Source of the DNA: Dethiobacter alkaliphilus AHT 1 | GTDB taxonomy: Bacteria; Bacillota; Dethiobacteria; Dethiobacterales; Dethiobacteraceae | Assembly: GCF_000174415.1 (NCBI RefSeq) | Contig: NZ_ACJM01000008.1 | Coordinates: 62,001-126,000, forward strand | Direction of reading: 5' to 3' | DNA length: 64,000 bases | Part shown: piece after piece, positions 43,785-52,990 of the stretch | Position numbering within the stretch: the first letter of the stretch is position 1 | Layout of the letters: each line of letters starts with the position of its first letter | Made by a program: the position numbers and the translations under genes | The notes under the pieces: model-generated | What the model was told of the DNA's origin: nothing | Database searches by the model: none | What the model saw: the letters and a program-made list of their open reading frames with translations, nothing else

Positions 43785-45494
43785 ATGATTTTATTGTCAA
43801 AAATTAAAGTTGCAGTGGTGGGCGCAGGCGGTGAAGGCAGTTCGGTTTACCGTGTTTTACGGGAAATCGACAACATCCAAATCATTGGCGTTGCAGACAT
43901 TAACCTGGCTTCTCCCGGAATGATACTTGCCCGCAAAGATAAGGTGTTTGTTACCGATAGCCTGGAAGAGTTGGTAACCAAACCTGAAATTGATGTGATT
44001 ATTGAAGCAACGGGAAGCAGCGAAGTGCAGCGAAAAATCCATAAGCTCAAACACCAGGGTACTGCGGTGATGGAAGCTTTGGCCGGCAATCTCCTCATGT
44101 CTATTTTGCAAGCCAAAGAAGAGCTGCTTGAGGTTAAAAAACTAAAGAGTGAATTGTGGGCCATACTTAATTCTGTGCAGGAAGCCATTGAAGTGGCAGA
44201 TAATTCAGGACTTATCAAGTATACTAACCCGGCATTTACACGTGTAACCGGTATCCCGGAAGCACAGCGGGTTGGAAAGAATATCTTTGAGGCCTCTCCC
44301 CATGGTGCTTTGGCCCAGGCTTTGGTCAAGCAGAAGCCGGTGGTGGGCTACCGTTCCAAAGTAGGCGGCTCCGGGGTTGAAGTTATTTCCAACGCCGCCC
44401 CCATTCTGGTGGAGGGTGAAGTGGAAGGCGCAGTGGTAGTTTTTCAGCCCATTACCGATATTCTCAAGCTGATGGACGAACTGCAGAAGAGTACCACCAT
44501 CATTGAGAATCTGTATGCCAAAATTGATCAGATTACCGGCAGTAAATACACCTTTGACGACCTCACCGGATCCAGCAAGGTATTTGCCGCCACCATCGAC
44601 ATGGCCAAGAAAGCGGCCAAAAGTGATTCGCCGGTTCTGTTAACCGGGGAAAGCGGCACCGGTAAGGAGCTGTATGCCCATGCTATTCATCAGGCCAGTC
44701 AGCGGCGCGGCAAGCCGTTTATCAAAATCGGCTGCGCCTCGGTACCGGAAGAACTTTTGGAAAGTGAGTTGTTTGGCCATGAAAAGGGCGCATTTACCGG
44801 GGCGGTAAAAACCAAACTGGGTAAGGTGGAGTTGGCCAACGGCGGCACGCTGTTTTTGGATGAAATCGGCGAGATGAACCCGTATCTGCAGGGGAAACTG
44901 ATGCGCCTTCTGCAGGACCAAGAGTTTGAACGGGTGGGCGGCAGCGAAACAATCCGCTCCGATGTGCGGGTAATTACCGCCACAAACATTGATTTGAAAT
45001 CGCTGGTGCGCAAAGGGCGTTTCCGCGAAGAACTGTATTTTCTGTTGAATGTAATCGAGTTGAATTTACCGCCTCTTCGGCAGCGCCGCGAGGATATTCC
45101 CGTATTGGTGGAACACTTCATCGGCAAACTTAACCGCAAGCTGGGCAAAAAGGTGCGCGGTGTAGCCCCCGATGCTCTACAGTTGTTGTCCGGTTATGAC
45201 TGGCCCGGAAACATCCGGGAATTGGAGAATGTAATTGAGCGGGCCATGGTTTCGGTGGAGACGGAAGTTATCGGGCGTCAGCATTTTTCACCGTACATTG
45301 GGCAGTTTACAAATGCAGAAACTACTCAGTGTACAGAAATTGTTCCTCTGGATAAAATGGAGCAGATGATGCTCAAAGCCGCATTGGCCCGGTACGGCGA
45401 ATCACTGGAAGGAAAGAAGAAGGCAGCGCAGGCTTTAAATATTTCCCTGGCTACGCTATACAATAAGTTAAAAAAATACAAGGCCAGCATGTAA
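43785..45494 (+). CDS. Sigma-54-dependent activator with Rossmann-like and PAS sensory domains
   Basis: This activator should drive sigma-54 transcription of nearby genes, most plausibly the propionate operon that follows. The product is about 569 residues. An N-terminal dinucleotide-binding-like fold (about 6-100) contains VAVVGAGGEGSSVYRVLREI, GVADIN and IEATGSSEV, as in aspartate or homoserine dehydrogenase-type NAD domains. A PAS domain follows (about 122-225). The AAA+ domain (about 255-490) has Walker A GESGTGKE (288-295), GAFTGA (335-340) for sigma-54 contact and Walker B GGTLFLDEIGEM. A Fis-type HTH ends the chain. GAGGGG abuts the ATG at 43785, so the TTG at 43794, 9 bases from it, may be the true start. 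No TGGCAC-N5-TTGC promoter was found in the 43-base gap to sucC. Confidence 0.9.
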   Translation: MILLSKIKVAVVGAGGEGSSVYRVLREIDNIQIIGVADINLASPGMILARKDKVFVTDSLEELVTKPEIDVIIEATGSSEVQRKIHKLKHQGTAVMEALAGNLLMSILQAKEELLEVKKLKSELWAILNSVQEAIEVADNSGLIKYTNPAFTRVTGIPEAQRVGKNIFEASPHGALAQALVKQKPVVGYRSKVGGSGVEVISNAAPILVEGEVEGAVVVFQPITDILKLMDELQKSTTIIENLYAKIDQITGSKYTFDDLTGSSKVFAATIDMAKKAAKSDSPVLLTGESGTGKELYAHAIHQASQRRGKPFIKIGCASVPEELLESELFGHEKGAFTGAVKTKLGKVELANGGTLFLDEIGEMNPYLQGKLMRLLQDQEFERVGGSETIRSDVRVITATNIDLKSLVRKGRFREELYFLLNVIELNLPPLRQRREDIPVLVEHFIGKLNRKLGKKVRGVAPDALQLLSGYDWPGNIRELENVIERAMVSVETEVIGRQHFSPYIGQFTNAETTQCTEIVPLDKMEQMMLKAALARYGESLEGKKKAAQALNISLATLYNKLKKYKASM

Positions 45495-45537
45495 CAGTGC
45501 TTGCAATATAAACAGAGAGAAAGGGAGGAGTAATAGT

Positions 45538-46647
45538 ATGAAGCTCTATGAGTACATGGGGAAGGAGCAGTTTGCCAAATATGGCATTCCTGTCCCCGAG
45601 GGCGGTGTGGCATCCACTCCGGAAGAAGCTGCTGCCTTAACAGAAAAGATCGGTTCCGTAGTTGTAAAGTCCCAGGTGCTAAGCGGTAAAAGAGGTAAGG
45701 CGGGAGGAATCGGATTTACCGATGACCCGGCCGAAGCCCGTGAATTTTCCGCAAAGTTGTTGGGCAGTGAGTTGTGCGGTTTCACCGTAGACAAGGTGCT
45801 GGTAGAACAGAAGCTGCAGATTGACAAAGAGTTCTATCTGGCCATCACCGTAGATGGTGCCGCCAGAAAACCCATTATCCTGGCTTCCGCCCAGGGCGGC
45901 ATGGATATTGAGGAAGTGCCGGAAGAACATATGGTTCGCCAGACTTTGGATGTGACCATTGGTATGCAGCCCTACATGACCCGCGACATTACCCGGCGTC
46001 TTGGTGTAACCGGTGGCATTGCCAAGCAGATTCAGGGTATCCTGCTGAAGTTGTACAAGCTGTATGTGGAACTGGATGCCGAACTGGCTGAAATCAACCC
46101 GCTGGTCATCAGTGGCGAGAACGTAATTGCCGCCGATGCCAAGGTGACCATTGATGATGATTCCCTGTTCCGTCATAAGGATCTGCCGGTGGTGGAAGAG
46201 CGGACCGATGCTGAAAAGAAAGCCCACGCTCTTGGCCTGTCCTACGTTGAGTTGGAGGGCAACATTGCTGTAATGGCCAACGGTGCCGGTATCACCATGG
46301 CCACGCTGGATCTAATTCAGTACTATGGTGGGTCAGCCGCCAACTTCCTGGATGCCGGCGGCGGAGCCGGGATCGAGCAGACTTCCAAAGCATTGGAGTT
46401 ATTGCTTTCCAAGAACCCCAAGGCCATCCTGATTAACATTTTTGGCGGTATTACCCGTTGTGATGATGTGGCCAACGCTTTTGCCTACGTGAAGAAGAAC
46501 ATTGGTATTCCTGTCCCGGTTGTAATCCGCCTGGTGGGCACCAACGAAGATGAAGGTCGCGCAATCTTAAAAGAGGTTGGCATTGAAGCTTATCAGTTTA
46601 TGCATGAAGCAGCATCCAAAGCTGTGGAAATCGCCAAAGGTAATTAG
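45538..46647 (+). CDS. sucC: Succinyl-CoA synthetase beta subunit
   Basis: This is the beta chain of the ADP/GDP-forming succinate-CoA ligase, interconverting succinyl-CoA and succinate with substrate-level phosphorylation. The product is 369 residues, a little short for SucC (about 385). The ATP-grasp N-terminus reads MKLYEYMGKEQFAKYGIPVP, with VVVKSQVLSGKRGKAGGI for nucleotide binding and the CoA-ligase part with FLDAGGGA and NIFGGITRCDDVANAF near the C-terminus. GGGAGGAG precedes the ATG. First gene of the six-gene methylmalonyl-CoA operon, directly behind the sigma-54 activator. Confidence 0.93.
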   Translation: MKLYEYMGKEQFAKYGIPVPEGGVASTPEEAAALTEKIGSVVVKSQVLSGKRGKAGGIGFTDDPAEAREFSAKLLGSELCGFTVDKVLVEQKLQIDKEFYLAITVDGAARKPIILASAQGGMDIEEVPEEHMVRQTLDVTIGMQPYMTRDITRRLGVTGGIAKQIQGILLKLYKLYVELDAELAEINPLVISGENVIAADAKVTIDDDSLFRHKDLPVVEERTDAEKKAHALGLSYVELEGNIAVMANGAGITMATLDLIQYYGGSAANFLDAGGGAGIEQTSKALELLLSKNPKAILINIFGGITRCDDVANAFAYVKKNIGIPVPVVIRLVGTNEDEGRAILKEVGIEAYQFMHEAASKAVEIAKGN

Positions 46648-46659
46648 GGGGTAAGAGTT

Positions 46660-47532
46660 ATGGCAATTTATTTATATGACGACACACAAGTCCTGGTGCA
46701 GGGCATGACCGGTAACCAGGGATCTTTCCACACACGTCAGATGGTGAAGTACGGGACCAAAGTGGTGGCCGGTGTTTCACCGGGTAAAGGCGGTCAGGAA
46801 TTGGACGGCATTCCGGTATATGATACCGTTGCTGCCGCGGTGGAAAAGCATCGCATCGATGCCTCCATCCTTTTTATTCCCGCACCTTTTGCCAAGGATG
46901 CGGCGTTTGAAGCCATCGATGCCGGCGTGAAAGTATTGGTAATGCTGCCTGAGCACATTCCGGTCCAGGATGCCATGGAAATTATGGCCTTTGCCAAGAG
47001 TCGCGGCACCGTTGTGGCCGGACCCAATACATTCGGTGTTGTATCTTCCGGTAAGTGTAAAATCGGCATTATGCCCAACCAGTTTTTTGTGCCCGGTGAC
47101 ATCGGTGTAGTTTCCCGTAGTGGAACACTGTGTTACGAAATCGTGGGTAACCTGACTGCGGCAGGCTATGGCACATCCACTGTGGTGGGCCTGGGCGGCG
47201 ACCGTGTGGTGGGCCTGAACTTTATTGATGTGCTGCAGGAAATGGAAAAAGATCCGGAAACCAAGGCCATTATCATGGTTGGTGAAATCGGCGGCAGCGC
47301 AGAGGAAGAAGCGGCGGAATTTATTAAAGCCAATATCACCAAGCCTGTTGTAGCTTACCTTGCCGGTAAGAGTGCACCTCCCGGAAAACGGATGGGTCAT
47401 GCCGGCGCCATCATTGAACGGGGTAAAGGTACCTTTGAGGGCAAAGTCAAAGCCTTAAACGCAGCGGGAGTGCCTGTGGCGGAGCTGCCTTTCCAGGTTC
47501 CCGATCTGCTTGCCGAAGCTTTAAAAAGATAA
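46660..47532 (+). CDS. sucD: Succinyl-CoA synthetase alpha subunit
   Basis: This chain carries the phosphorylated catalytic histidine of succinate-CoA ligase. The product is 290 residues, normal for SucD. The CoA-binding Rossmann fold starts [19 protein letters not shown] (about 10-28), and the active-site histidine is in [19 protein letters not shown] (about 242-260, His about 245). The gap behind sucC is only 12 bases, with GGGGGTAAG as ribosome site. In this operon it would handle succinyl-CoA made by, or feeding, the mutase. Confidence 0.94.
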   Translation: MAIYLYDDTQVLVQGMTGNQGSFHTRQMVKYGTKVVAGVSPGKGGQELDGIPVYDTVAAAVEKHRIDASILFIPAPFAKDAAFEAIDAGVKVLVMLPEHIPVQDAMEIMAFAKSRGTVVAGPNTFGVVSSGKCKIGIMPNQFFVPGDIGVVSRSGTLCYEIVGNLTAAGYGTSTVVGLGGDRVVGLNFIDVLQEMEKDPETKAIIMVGEIGGSAEEEAAEFIKANITKPVVAYLAGKSAPPGKRMGHAGAIIERGKGTFEGKVKALNAAGVPVAELPFQVPDLLAEALKR

Positions 47533-47549
47533 GTGAGGAGGAAACGCGC

Positions 47550-49224
47550 TTGTTTGAACAAGAGAATGTAAAGAAACTTCGCATTAAAAAAGAAGACTGG
47601 GAGAAAAAGGTCCTGGCCAAGCTGGAAAGGTTTCCTGAGCGTAAGGACTTCAAAACCGACTCCAATGTGCCGGTGGAGCGTCTATATTCTCCGGCGGAAA
47701 TCGGTGAACTCTCTTATGAAGAGGATCTGGGTTTTCCCGGCGAATATCCATACACCCGGGGCGTTCAGCCCACCATGTATCGCGGCCGTCTCTGGACCAT
47801 GCGCCAATATGCCGGTTTCGGCAGCGCCGAAGAGACCAATGAGCGGTTTAAGTACCTGTTAAATCAGGGGCAGACCGGCCTATCTGTGGCCTTTGACCTG
47901 CCTACACAGATTGGTTATGACTCCGACCATCCCCTGGCCCGCGGTGAAGTGGGTAAAGTGGGTGTGGCCATTGACTCGCTGCAGGATATGGAAATCCTTT
48001 TTGACGGCATTCCGCTGGACAAAGTAAGTACTTCCATGACCATTAACTCTCCGGCTGCAGTAATTCTTGCCATGTACATCGCCCTGGGCGAAAAGCAGGG
48101 AGCATCCCCGGAACAGTTGACCGGAACCATCCAAAACGATATTCTCAAAGAATATGTGGCTCGGGGCACCTATATTTTCCCGCCCCACCCCTCCATGCGC
48201 TTAATCACCGACATTTTTGCCTATTGCGCGAAAAATGTGCCTAACTGGAACACCATCTCCATTTCCGGGTATCATATCCGTGAAGCAGGCTCCACTGCGG
48301 TACAGGAAATCGCCTTCACACTGGCAGACGGCATTGCTTATGTGGATGCGGCCATTAAAGCGGGCCTGGATGTGGATGATTTTGCTCCGCGCCTGTCCTT
48401 CTTCTTTAATGCACACCTGAACTTCTTTGAAGAAGTGGCAAAGTTCAGAGCAGCACGTCGCCTGTGGGCCAAGATCATGAAAGAGCGCTTCGGGGCCAAG
48501 AATCCCAAGTCCCTGATGCTGCGCTTCCACACCCAGACAGCCGGTTGTTCTCTGACAGCTCAGCAGCCTGACACCAATATTATGCGGGTGGCATACCAGG
48601 CCATGTCAGCAGTATTGGGAGGCACTCAGTCTCTGCACACCAACTCCCGTGACGAGGCATTGGCCCTGCCCAGCCAGCATTCAGTGCTGATTGCCCTGCG
48701 CACCCAGCAGGTCATCGGCTATGAAACCCGGTGTAACCGATACAGTAGATCCGTTGGGCGGTTCATACTACATCGAAGCATTGACCGACCAGATTGAGCA
48801 GGATGCCGCCGCATATATCGAAAAGATTGACGGCATGGGCGGTGCGGTTGACGCCATTGAAAAGGGCTTTATGCAGAAGGAAATTCAGCAGAGCGCCTAC
48901 ACCTATCAGCGGCAAATTGAGACCGGTGAGCGGGTAGTAATCGGTGTTAACAAATTTATCACCGAGGCGGAAGCTCCCAAAGATCTGCTGAAGGTTAATC
49001 CCGCCGTGGCGGACAGCCAGGTTGACAAGCTGAAAAAACTGCAGGAGAACCGTGACCAGCGGCAGGTGGCTGAAGCGCTGCGTAACCTGCGCAGTGTGGC
49101 TCAGTCCAGTGATAACATTATGCCTGCCATCATTGAAGCGGTGAAGGTATATGCAACTTTGGGTGAAATCTGTGGGATTTTGCGCGAGGTATTTGGTGAG
49201 TACCAGCAACAAGTGATGCTGTAA
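47550..49224 (+). CDS. mcmA1: Methylmalonyl-CoA mutase large (catalytic) subunit, interrupted by a one-base frameshift
   Basis: This chain isomerises methylmalonyl-CoA and succinyl-CoA through a radical mechanism with adenosylcobalamin held by the separate small subunit at 49250. Frame 1 (47550-48797) covers the first 390 or so residues with family blocks [20 protein letters not shown] (about 70), [17 protein letters not shown] and [20 protein letters not shown]. At GAAACCCGGTGTAACC (48723-48738) one extra C shifts the frame; skipping one base after ACC gives [18 protein letters not shown], the expected continuation, which runs to 49224. The corrected protein is 557 residues, normal for the split-type mutase. 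Without correction the first frame ends 22 codons later in nonsense. It could be a sequencing or assembly error, or a genuine lesion; the intact neighbours and clean 3' half favour error or recent mutation. TTG start behind GAGGAGG. Confidence 0.88.
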
Positions 49225-49249
49225 AACCTCAAGGAGGCGAAAGAATAAT

Positions 49250-49642
49250 ATGAGCGAGCAACGAATCAGGGTTCTTATTGCCAAAGCCGGCCTCGACGGT
49301 CATGACCGCGGCGCCAAAGTGATCTCACAGGCGCTGCGTGATGCAGGCATGGAGGTAATCTATACCGGATTGCGGCAGACACCGGAGCAAATCGTGGAAA
49401 CAGCCATCCAGGAAGACGTACAGGTTGTGGGTTTAAGCAGCTTAAGCGGAGCCCACATGCAGCTGTTCCCTCCTGTGGTGCAGCTTTTACGTGAACAGGA
49501 TGCAGCGGATGTAATGGTAATTGGAGGCGGCGTAATTCCCACTGATGACATTCCTTACCTGAAAGAGGCGGGAATTTCGGAAATATTTACGCCGGGCACC
49601 TCCACAGAAGATATTGTCAAGTATATCAAGGAAAGAGTATAA
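49250..49642 (+). CDS. mcmA2: Methylmalonyl-CoA mutase B12-binding subunit
   Basis: This is the separate cobalamin-binding small chain of the mutase. The product is 130 residues. It has the DxHxxG cobalamin motif in [11 protein letters not shown] (about 14-24, with His as the lower axial ligand), then [11 protein letters not shown] (about 63) and VIGGGVIP (about 87-94) for the nucleotide tail. AAGGAGG precedes the ATG. It follows the catalytic chain gene by 25 bases, which supports the frameshifted reading frame being a real mutase gene. Confidence 0.95.
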   Translation: MSEQRIRVLIAKAGLDGHDRGAKVISQALRDAGMEVIYTGLRQTPEQIVETAIQEDVQVVGLSSLSGAHMQLFPPVVQLLREQDAADVMVIGGGVIPTDDIPYLKEAGISEIFTPGTSTEDIVKYIKERV

Positions 49643-49662
49643 TCTTTTGCAGGGGAGGAGAA

Positions 49663-50070
49663 ATGATGATCAAAAAAATTGATCATATCGGCATTGCGGT
49701 AAAGAGCATTGAAGAATCCAAGAAGCTCTATGAAAATCTGTTGGGCCTTAAAATTACTGAAACTGAAGTGGTGGAAGAACAGAAGGTCAAAGTGGCTTTT
49801 CTGCCCACCGGAGACAGTGAAGTGGAATTGTTGGAATCCACCGACCCGGATGGCCCGGTGGCCAAATATATTGCCGCCAAAGGTGAAGGGATTCAGCATA
49901 TTGCTTTTAGGGTGGAAAATATCGAAGCATCACTGGCGGCCCTAAAGGAAGCCGGCGTGCGTCTCATCGATGAAAAGCCCCGCATAGGTGCCGGCGGTGC
50001 CAAGATTGCCTTTCTCCATCCCAAAGAAACACATGGCACATTGATTGAATTGTGTGAACGCGAAGATTAG
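49663..50070 (+). CDS. mce: Methylmalonyl-CoA epimerase
   Basis: This enzyme interconverts the (R) and (S) forms of methylmalonyl-CoA so the mutase and carboxyltransferase can be linked. The product is 135 residues of the vicinal-oxygen-chelate fold with two beta-alpha-beta-beta-beta modules. Metal ligand blocks are KIDHIGIAV (His about 7), EGIQHIAFRVENI (His about 82) and HGTLIELCE with the late Glu. GGGGAGGAG lies before tandem ATG codons at 49663 and 49666. It sits between the mutase small chain and the carboxyltransferase, the usual place. Confidence 0.95.
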   Translation: MMIKKIDHIGIAVKSIEESKKLYENLLGLKITETEVVEEQKVKVAFLPTGDSEVELLESTDPDGPVAKYIAAKGEGIQHIAFRVENIEASLAALKEAGVRLIDEKPRIGAGGAKIAFLHPKETHGTLIELCERED

Positions 50071-50081
50071 GAGGTGTTAAG

Positions 50082-51623
50082 ATGGAAGATAAACTGAATC
50101 TTCTTCAGGAACGCAGAAAATTAGTAGAAATGGGCGGCGGCGAAAAACGTATTGACGCCCAGCATCAAAAGGGGAAGCAGACGGCCAGAGAACGCCTCCA
50201 TGCGTTTTTGGATGCAGACAGCTTTGTGGAGACCGATGTTTTTGTGCAGACCGGGTTGGACAACGCCGATGATGTGGGCAAAAGCAACCCCGGCGAAGGC
50301 GTGGTTGCCGGATATGGTACTGTAAACGGACGTCCGGTTTACGTCTACGCCCAGGACTTCACCGTTGCCGGTGGTTCTTTGGGTGAAATGCATGCGGCCA
50401 AGATTTGCAAAGTGATGGACCTGGCTATGAAAACCGGCGCTCCTTGCATCGGCTTAAACGATTCCGGCGGAGCCCGGATTCAGGAAGGTGTTAAAGCATT
50501 AAACGGTTACGGTGAAATCTTTTACCGCAACACCATTGCCAGCGGTGTAATCCCCCAGATTTCTGTTATTATGGGGCCCTGCGCCGGTGGAGCGGTGTAT
50601 TCTCCGGCCATTACCGATTTCATCTTCATGGTGGAAAACACTAGCCAGATGTTTATCACCGGACCGCAGGTTATTAAAGCGGTAACCGGCGAAGAGGTTT
50701 CCTCAGAAGATCTGGGCGGCGCCAATACCCATAACACCACCAGCGGTGTAGCCCATTTTAAAGCAGCAGATGAAACGGAGTGTATCGATAAGCTGCGTGA
50801 GCTACTGTCGTACTTACCCTCCAATAACCTGGAGGATACTCCCGCCGTTGCTTCGGAAGAACCCACCCTGGATGCTTCCGAGTTGGTAACCCTGGTGCCT
50901 GACAATCCCAACAAGCCCTATGACGTGCGGGAAATTATCAAGCGCGTGGTGGACGGCAGCAAATTCCTGGAAGTGCATGAAACCTTTGCGCAAAATGCTG
51001 TGGTGGGCTTTGCCCGCCTGGGTGGCAAATCCGTAGGTATCATCGGTAACCAGGCCAAAGTGATGGCCGGTGTGCTGGATATCGATTCTTCGGACAAAAT
51101 TGCCCGTTTCGTCCGCTTCTGCGACTGCTTCAACATTCCCCTGGTAACATTTGTGGATGTTCCCGGATACCTGCCCGGCGTTACTCAGGAATACGGCGGT
51201 ATCATCCGCCACGGTGCAAAGCTTCTCTATGCTTACTCGGAGGCCACCGTGCCGAAAATTTCCGTTATCCTGCGTAAAGCATACGGTGGTTCCTACATTG
51301 CCATGAGTGCCCGCTGCCTGCGTGCCGACCTGGCATTGGCCTGGCCCACAGCTGAAATTGCCGTTATGGGTCCGGAAGGTGCGGCCAACATTGTTTACCG
51401 CAGAGAAATTGAAAACGCAGACGACCCGGCAGCTGAGCGTGCCGGCCGTGTACAGGAATACCGTGACAAGTATTCCAACCCGTACATCGCCGCCGCCCGC
51501 GGTTGGGTGGATGATGTAATCGATCCCCGTGAAACCCGCAAACACCTGCTCAAGAGCCTGGAAATGCTGGCCAACAAGCAGGAAGACCGTCCCCGCAAAA
51601 AACACGGTAACATCCCTCTGTAA
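50082..51623 (+). CDS. mmdA: Methylmalonyl-CoA decarboxylase alpha / propionyl-CoA carboxylase beta-type carboxyltransferase
   Basis: This subunit moves the carboxyl group between methylmalonyl-CoA and biotin. The product is 513 residues, the standard size. Two crotonase-like halves are visible: the first with NDSGGARIQEGVKALNGYGEIF split as SGGARIQEGV (about 128) and GPCAGGAVYSPA (about 165), the second with VDVPGYLPGVTQEYGGIIRHG split as GYLPGVTQEYGG (about 367) and the AYGGSYIAM oxyanion loop (about 399). No biotin carrier, biotin carboxylase or OadB-type membrane pump is encoded next to it, so its partners lie elsewhere. It could serve as decarboxylase, transcarboxylase or carboxylase. 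Last gene of the operon. Confidence 0.92.
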   Translation: MEDKLNLLQERRKLVEMGGGEKRIDAQHQKGKQTARERLHAFLDADSFVETDVFVQTGLDNADDVGKSNPGEGVVAGYGTVNGRPVYVYAQDFTVAGGSLGEMHAAKICKVMDLAMKTGAPCIGLNDSGGARIQEGVKALNGYGEIFYRNTIASGVIPQISVIMGPCAGGAVYSPAITDFIFMVENTSQMFITGPQVIKAVTGEEVSSEDLGGANTHNTTSGVAHFKAADETECIDKLRELLSYLPSNNLEDTPAVASEEPTLDASELVTLVPDNPNKPYDVREIIKRVVDGSKFLEVHETFAQNAVVGFARLGGKSVGIIGNQAKVMAGVLDIDSSDKIARFVRFCDCFNIPLVTFVDVPGYLPGVTQEYGGIIRHGAKLLYAYSEATVPKISVILRKAYGGSYIAMSARCLRADLALAWPTAEIAVMGPEGAANIVYRREIENADDPAAERAGRVQEYRDKYSNPYIAAARGWVDDVIDPRETRKHLLKSLEMLANKQEDRPRKKHGNIPL

Positions 51624-51630
51624 AATCACC

Positions 51631-51661
51631 GAAGAGCATCCCATGTGGGATGCTCTTCTTT
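51631..51661 (+). terminator. Terminator of the methylmalonyl-CoA operon
   Basis: GAAGAGCATCCCA (51631-51643) pairs perfectly with TGGGATGCTCTTC (51646-51658), followed by TTTC. Confidence 0.85.
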
Positions 51662-51831
51662 CAATGTGGCTGCAAATCGGGGACGGACCTTTTTTCGCAC
51701 AAACCATGCAAAATTTTGCAATTCGATAAGTTGCCTGTACTTGTAGAGGGGCCCCGTAGCCTCGCAAGTTCGTTATTTAACAAAAGTGGTGAAATTTGGT
51801 GCAATGTTTGATATACTTTACGGAGGGGGGT

Positions 51832-52920
51832 GTGGCTGTGGTTTACAAGCGGCTGATGGTGGGAGTGTTGTTAGTGTTGCTTTTGGCAATTGCGTCAACG
51901 GCTGCGGCGGAGACTGTTGTTGAGTTTCCCGATGCGGCTCTGGAGGAAGCGGTGCGCGAAGCCCTGCGGGAGTGGGGCAGCCCCCTGACCACCGGTGATT
52001 TGGCCAGGTTATCTACGCTGGTGGCGCAAAAGAAGGATATCCGGGACCTGCGCGGCCTGGAGCATGCCGTTAATTTAACCCGGTTGGATCTGGCAGGAAA
52101 TAATATCGCAAACCTTTCTCCGTTGGCAGGACTGACCCGGCTGGAAAGCCTCAGTTTAAAGCAAAACCGGATTACCGACCTTACTTCTTTGCGGAATCTT
52201 AGCAATCTTACCTACCTGAGCCTGGAGGGCAATAATCTTTCTGATATCTCTGCCTTATCCGGCCTGACCAATTTAACCCGGCTGAATGTGGGGGAAAACC
52301 GTATCCAAAATCTTTCCCCGCTGCGCAATCTGGGCGGCCTGGAGCAGCTTGTGGCCTATTATAACGAGATCAGTGACCTTTCTCCTGTGGCCGGGTTGAC
52401 CCGTTTACAGGTACTCAATCTCTCTGATAACAATATCAGTGATTTATCCCCGCTTGTGAGCAACTTACGAAGCGGCGGATTGTCTGGTGCATATATAAAC
52501 GTTACAAATAACCGGCTGGACTTGAGCGAGGATTCAGCACTTGAGGCGGTTATCAGGCAGCTTGATACTGCAGGTGCGGATATGGCCGTGGGCAGTCAGG
52601 CCAAATCAGCGGCAGGGCCCGGCTCGCCATTGCCGGACCCGATTCAAATGAATCCTCCCGGCGGTGCCCGCACAGACAGTTATATGCCGGAAGAAGAAGG
52701 GCAGGAAGTGATTAACGGTGAGGCGGAACCTGTGGCACTGCCTGCGGTGGATGCGGAGATGCTGCCGGTCTGGCTGGCCCAGTCAATCCTGGTGTTTGCT
52801 ATGATTCTTGTTTTGGCCATGGCCTTTGTGTGTTACAGGATTGTCGTTCTTCTTGTGCGTAGCAGGCGGCAAAAGCAGGAACAATCGTCTCCATCTCAAC
52901 AGCAAAACATACCTATGTGA
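51832..52920 (+). CDS. Leucine-rich-repeat membrane protein (internalin-like repeats)
   Basis: The 362-residue product has a signal peptide (about 1-27, ending TAAAE), a capping region, then about six LRR units of 22 residues (about 75-215) of the LxxLxxLxLxxNxIxxLSPL type seen in internalins. A proline/glycine-rich linker (about 245-300) leads to one C-terminal membrane span (about 310-335) and a short basic, Gln-rich cytoplasmic tail. The domain would be displayed outside the cell, likely for protein or surface binding. GTG at 51832 has GGAGG 5 bases upstream; GTG at 51838 is possible. It appears to be a single gene between two metabolic units. A role as adhesin or partner-contact protein is only a guess. 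Confidence 0.8.
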   Translation: MAVVYKRLMVGVLLVLLLAIASTAAAETVVEFPDAALEEAVREALREWGSPLTTGDLARLSTLVAQKKDIRDLRGLEHAVNLTRLDLAGNNIANLSPLAGLTRLESLSLKQNRITDLTSLRNLSNLTYLSLEGNNLSDISALSGLTNLTRLNVGENRIQNLSPLRNLGGLEQLVAYYNEISDLSPVAGLTRLQVLNLSDNNISDLSPLVSNLRSGGLSGAYINVTNNRLDLSEDSALEAVIRQLDTAGADMAVGSQAKSAAGPGSPLPDPIQMNPPGGARTDSYMPEEEGQEVINGEAEPVALPAVDAEMLPVWLAQSILVFAMILVLAMAFVCYRIVVLLVRSRRQKQEQSSPSQQQNIPM

Positions 52921-52948
52921 GCAGGATGCGGATATTTCCGTCCTGCTC
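52919..52948 (+). terminator. Hairpin at the end of the LRR gene
   Basis: GAGCAGGA (52919-52926) pairs with TCCTGCTC (52941-52948), extended inward by CGGA/TCCG with a two-base bulge. There is no T run behind it, so it may stabilise the 3' end rather than terminate. Confidence 0.45.
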
Positions 52949-52990
52949 CGGCGCAATTTGTGGAAAAATTCTAAATATTGCATCAGGTGG

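Noticed and set aside
45480-45537. Sigma-54 (-24/-12) promoter before sucC
   Set aside because: The GG and GC dinucleotides are not separated by the required 10 bases.
48723-48738. Programmed frameshifting in methylmalonyl-CoA mutase
   Set aside because: There is no slippery heptamer, no stop codon at the shift point and no downstream pairing that I can see, and no mutase is known to use recoding; an indel or sequencing error is simpler.
51661-51831. A second repeat family around GGGGACGGACC (about 51679)
   Set aside because: It resembles REP-type words from other genomes, but only one copy is in the window and no partner or dyad supports it.
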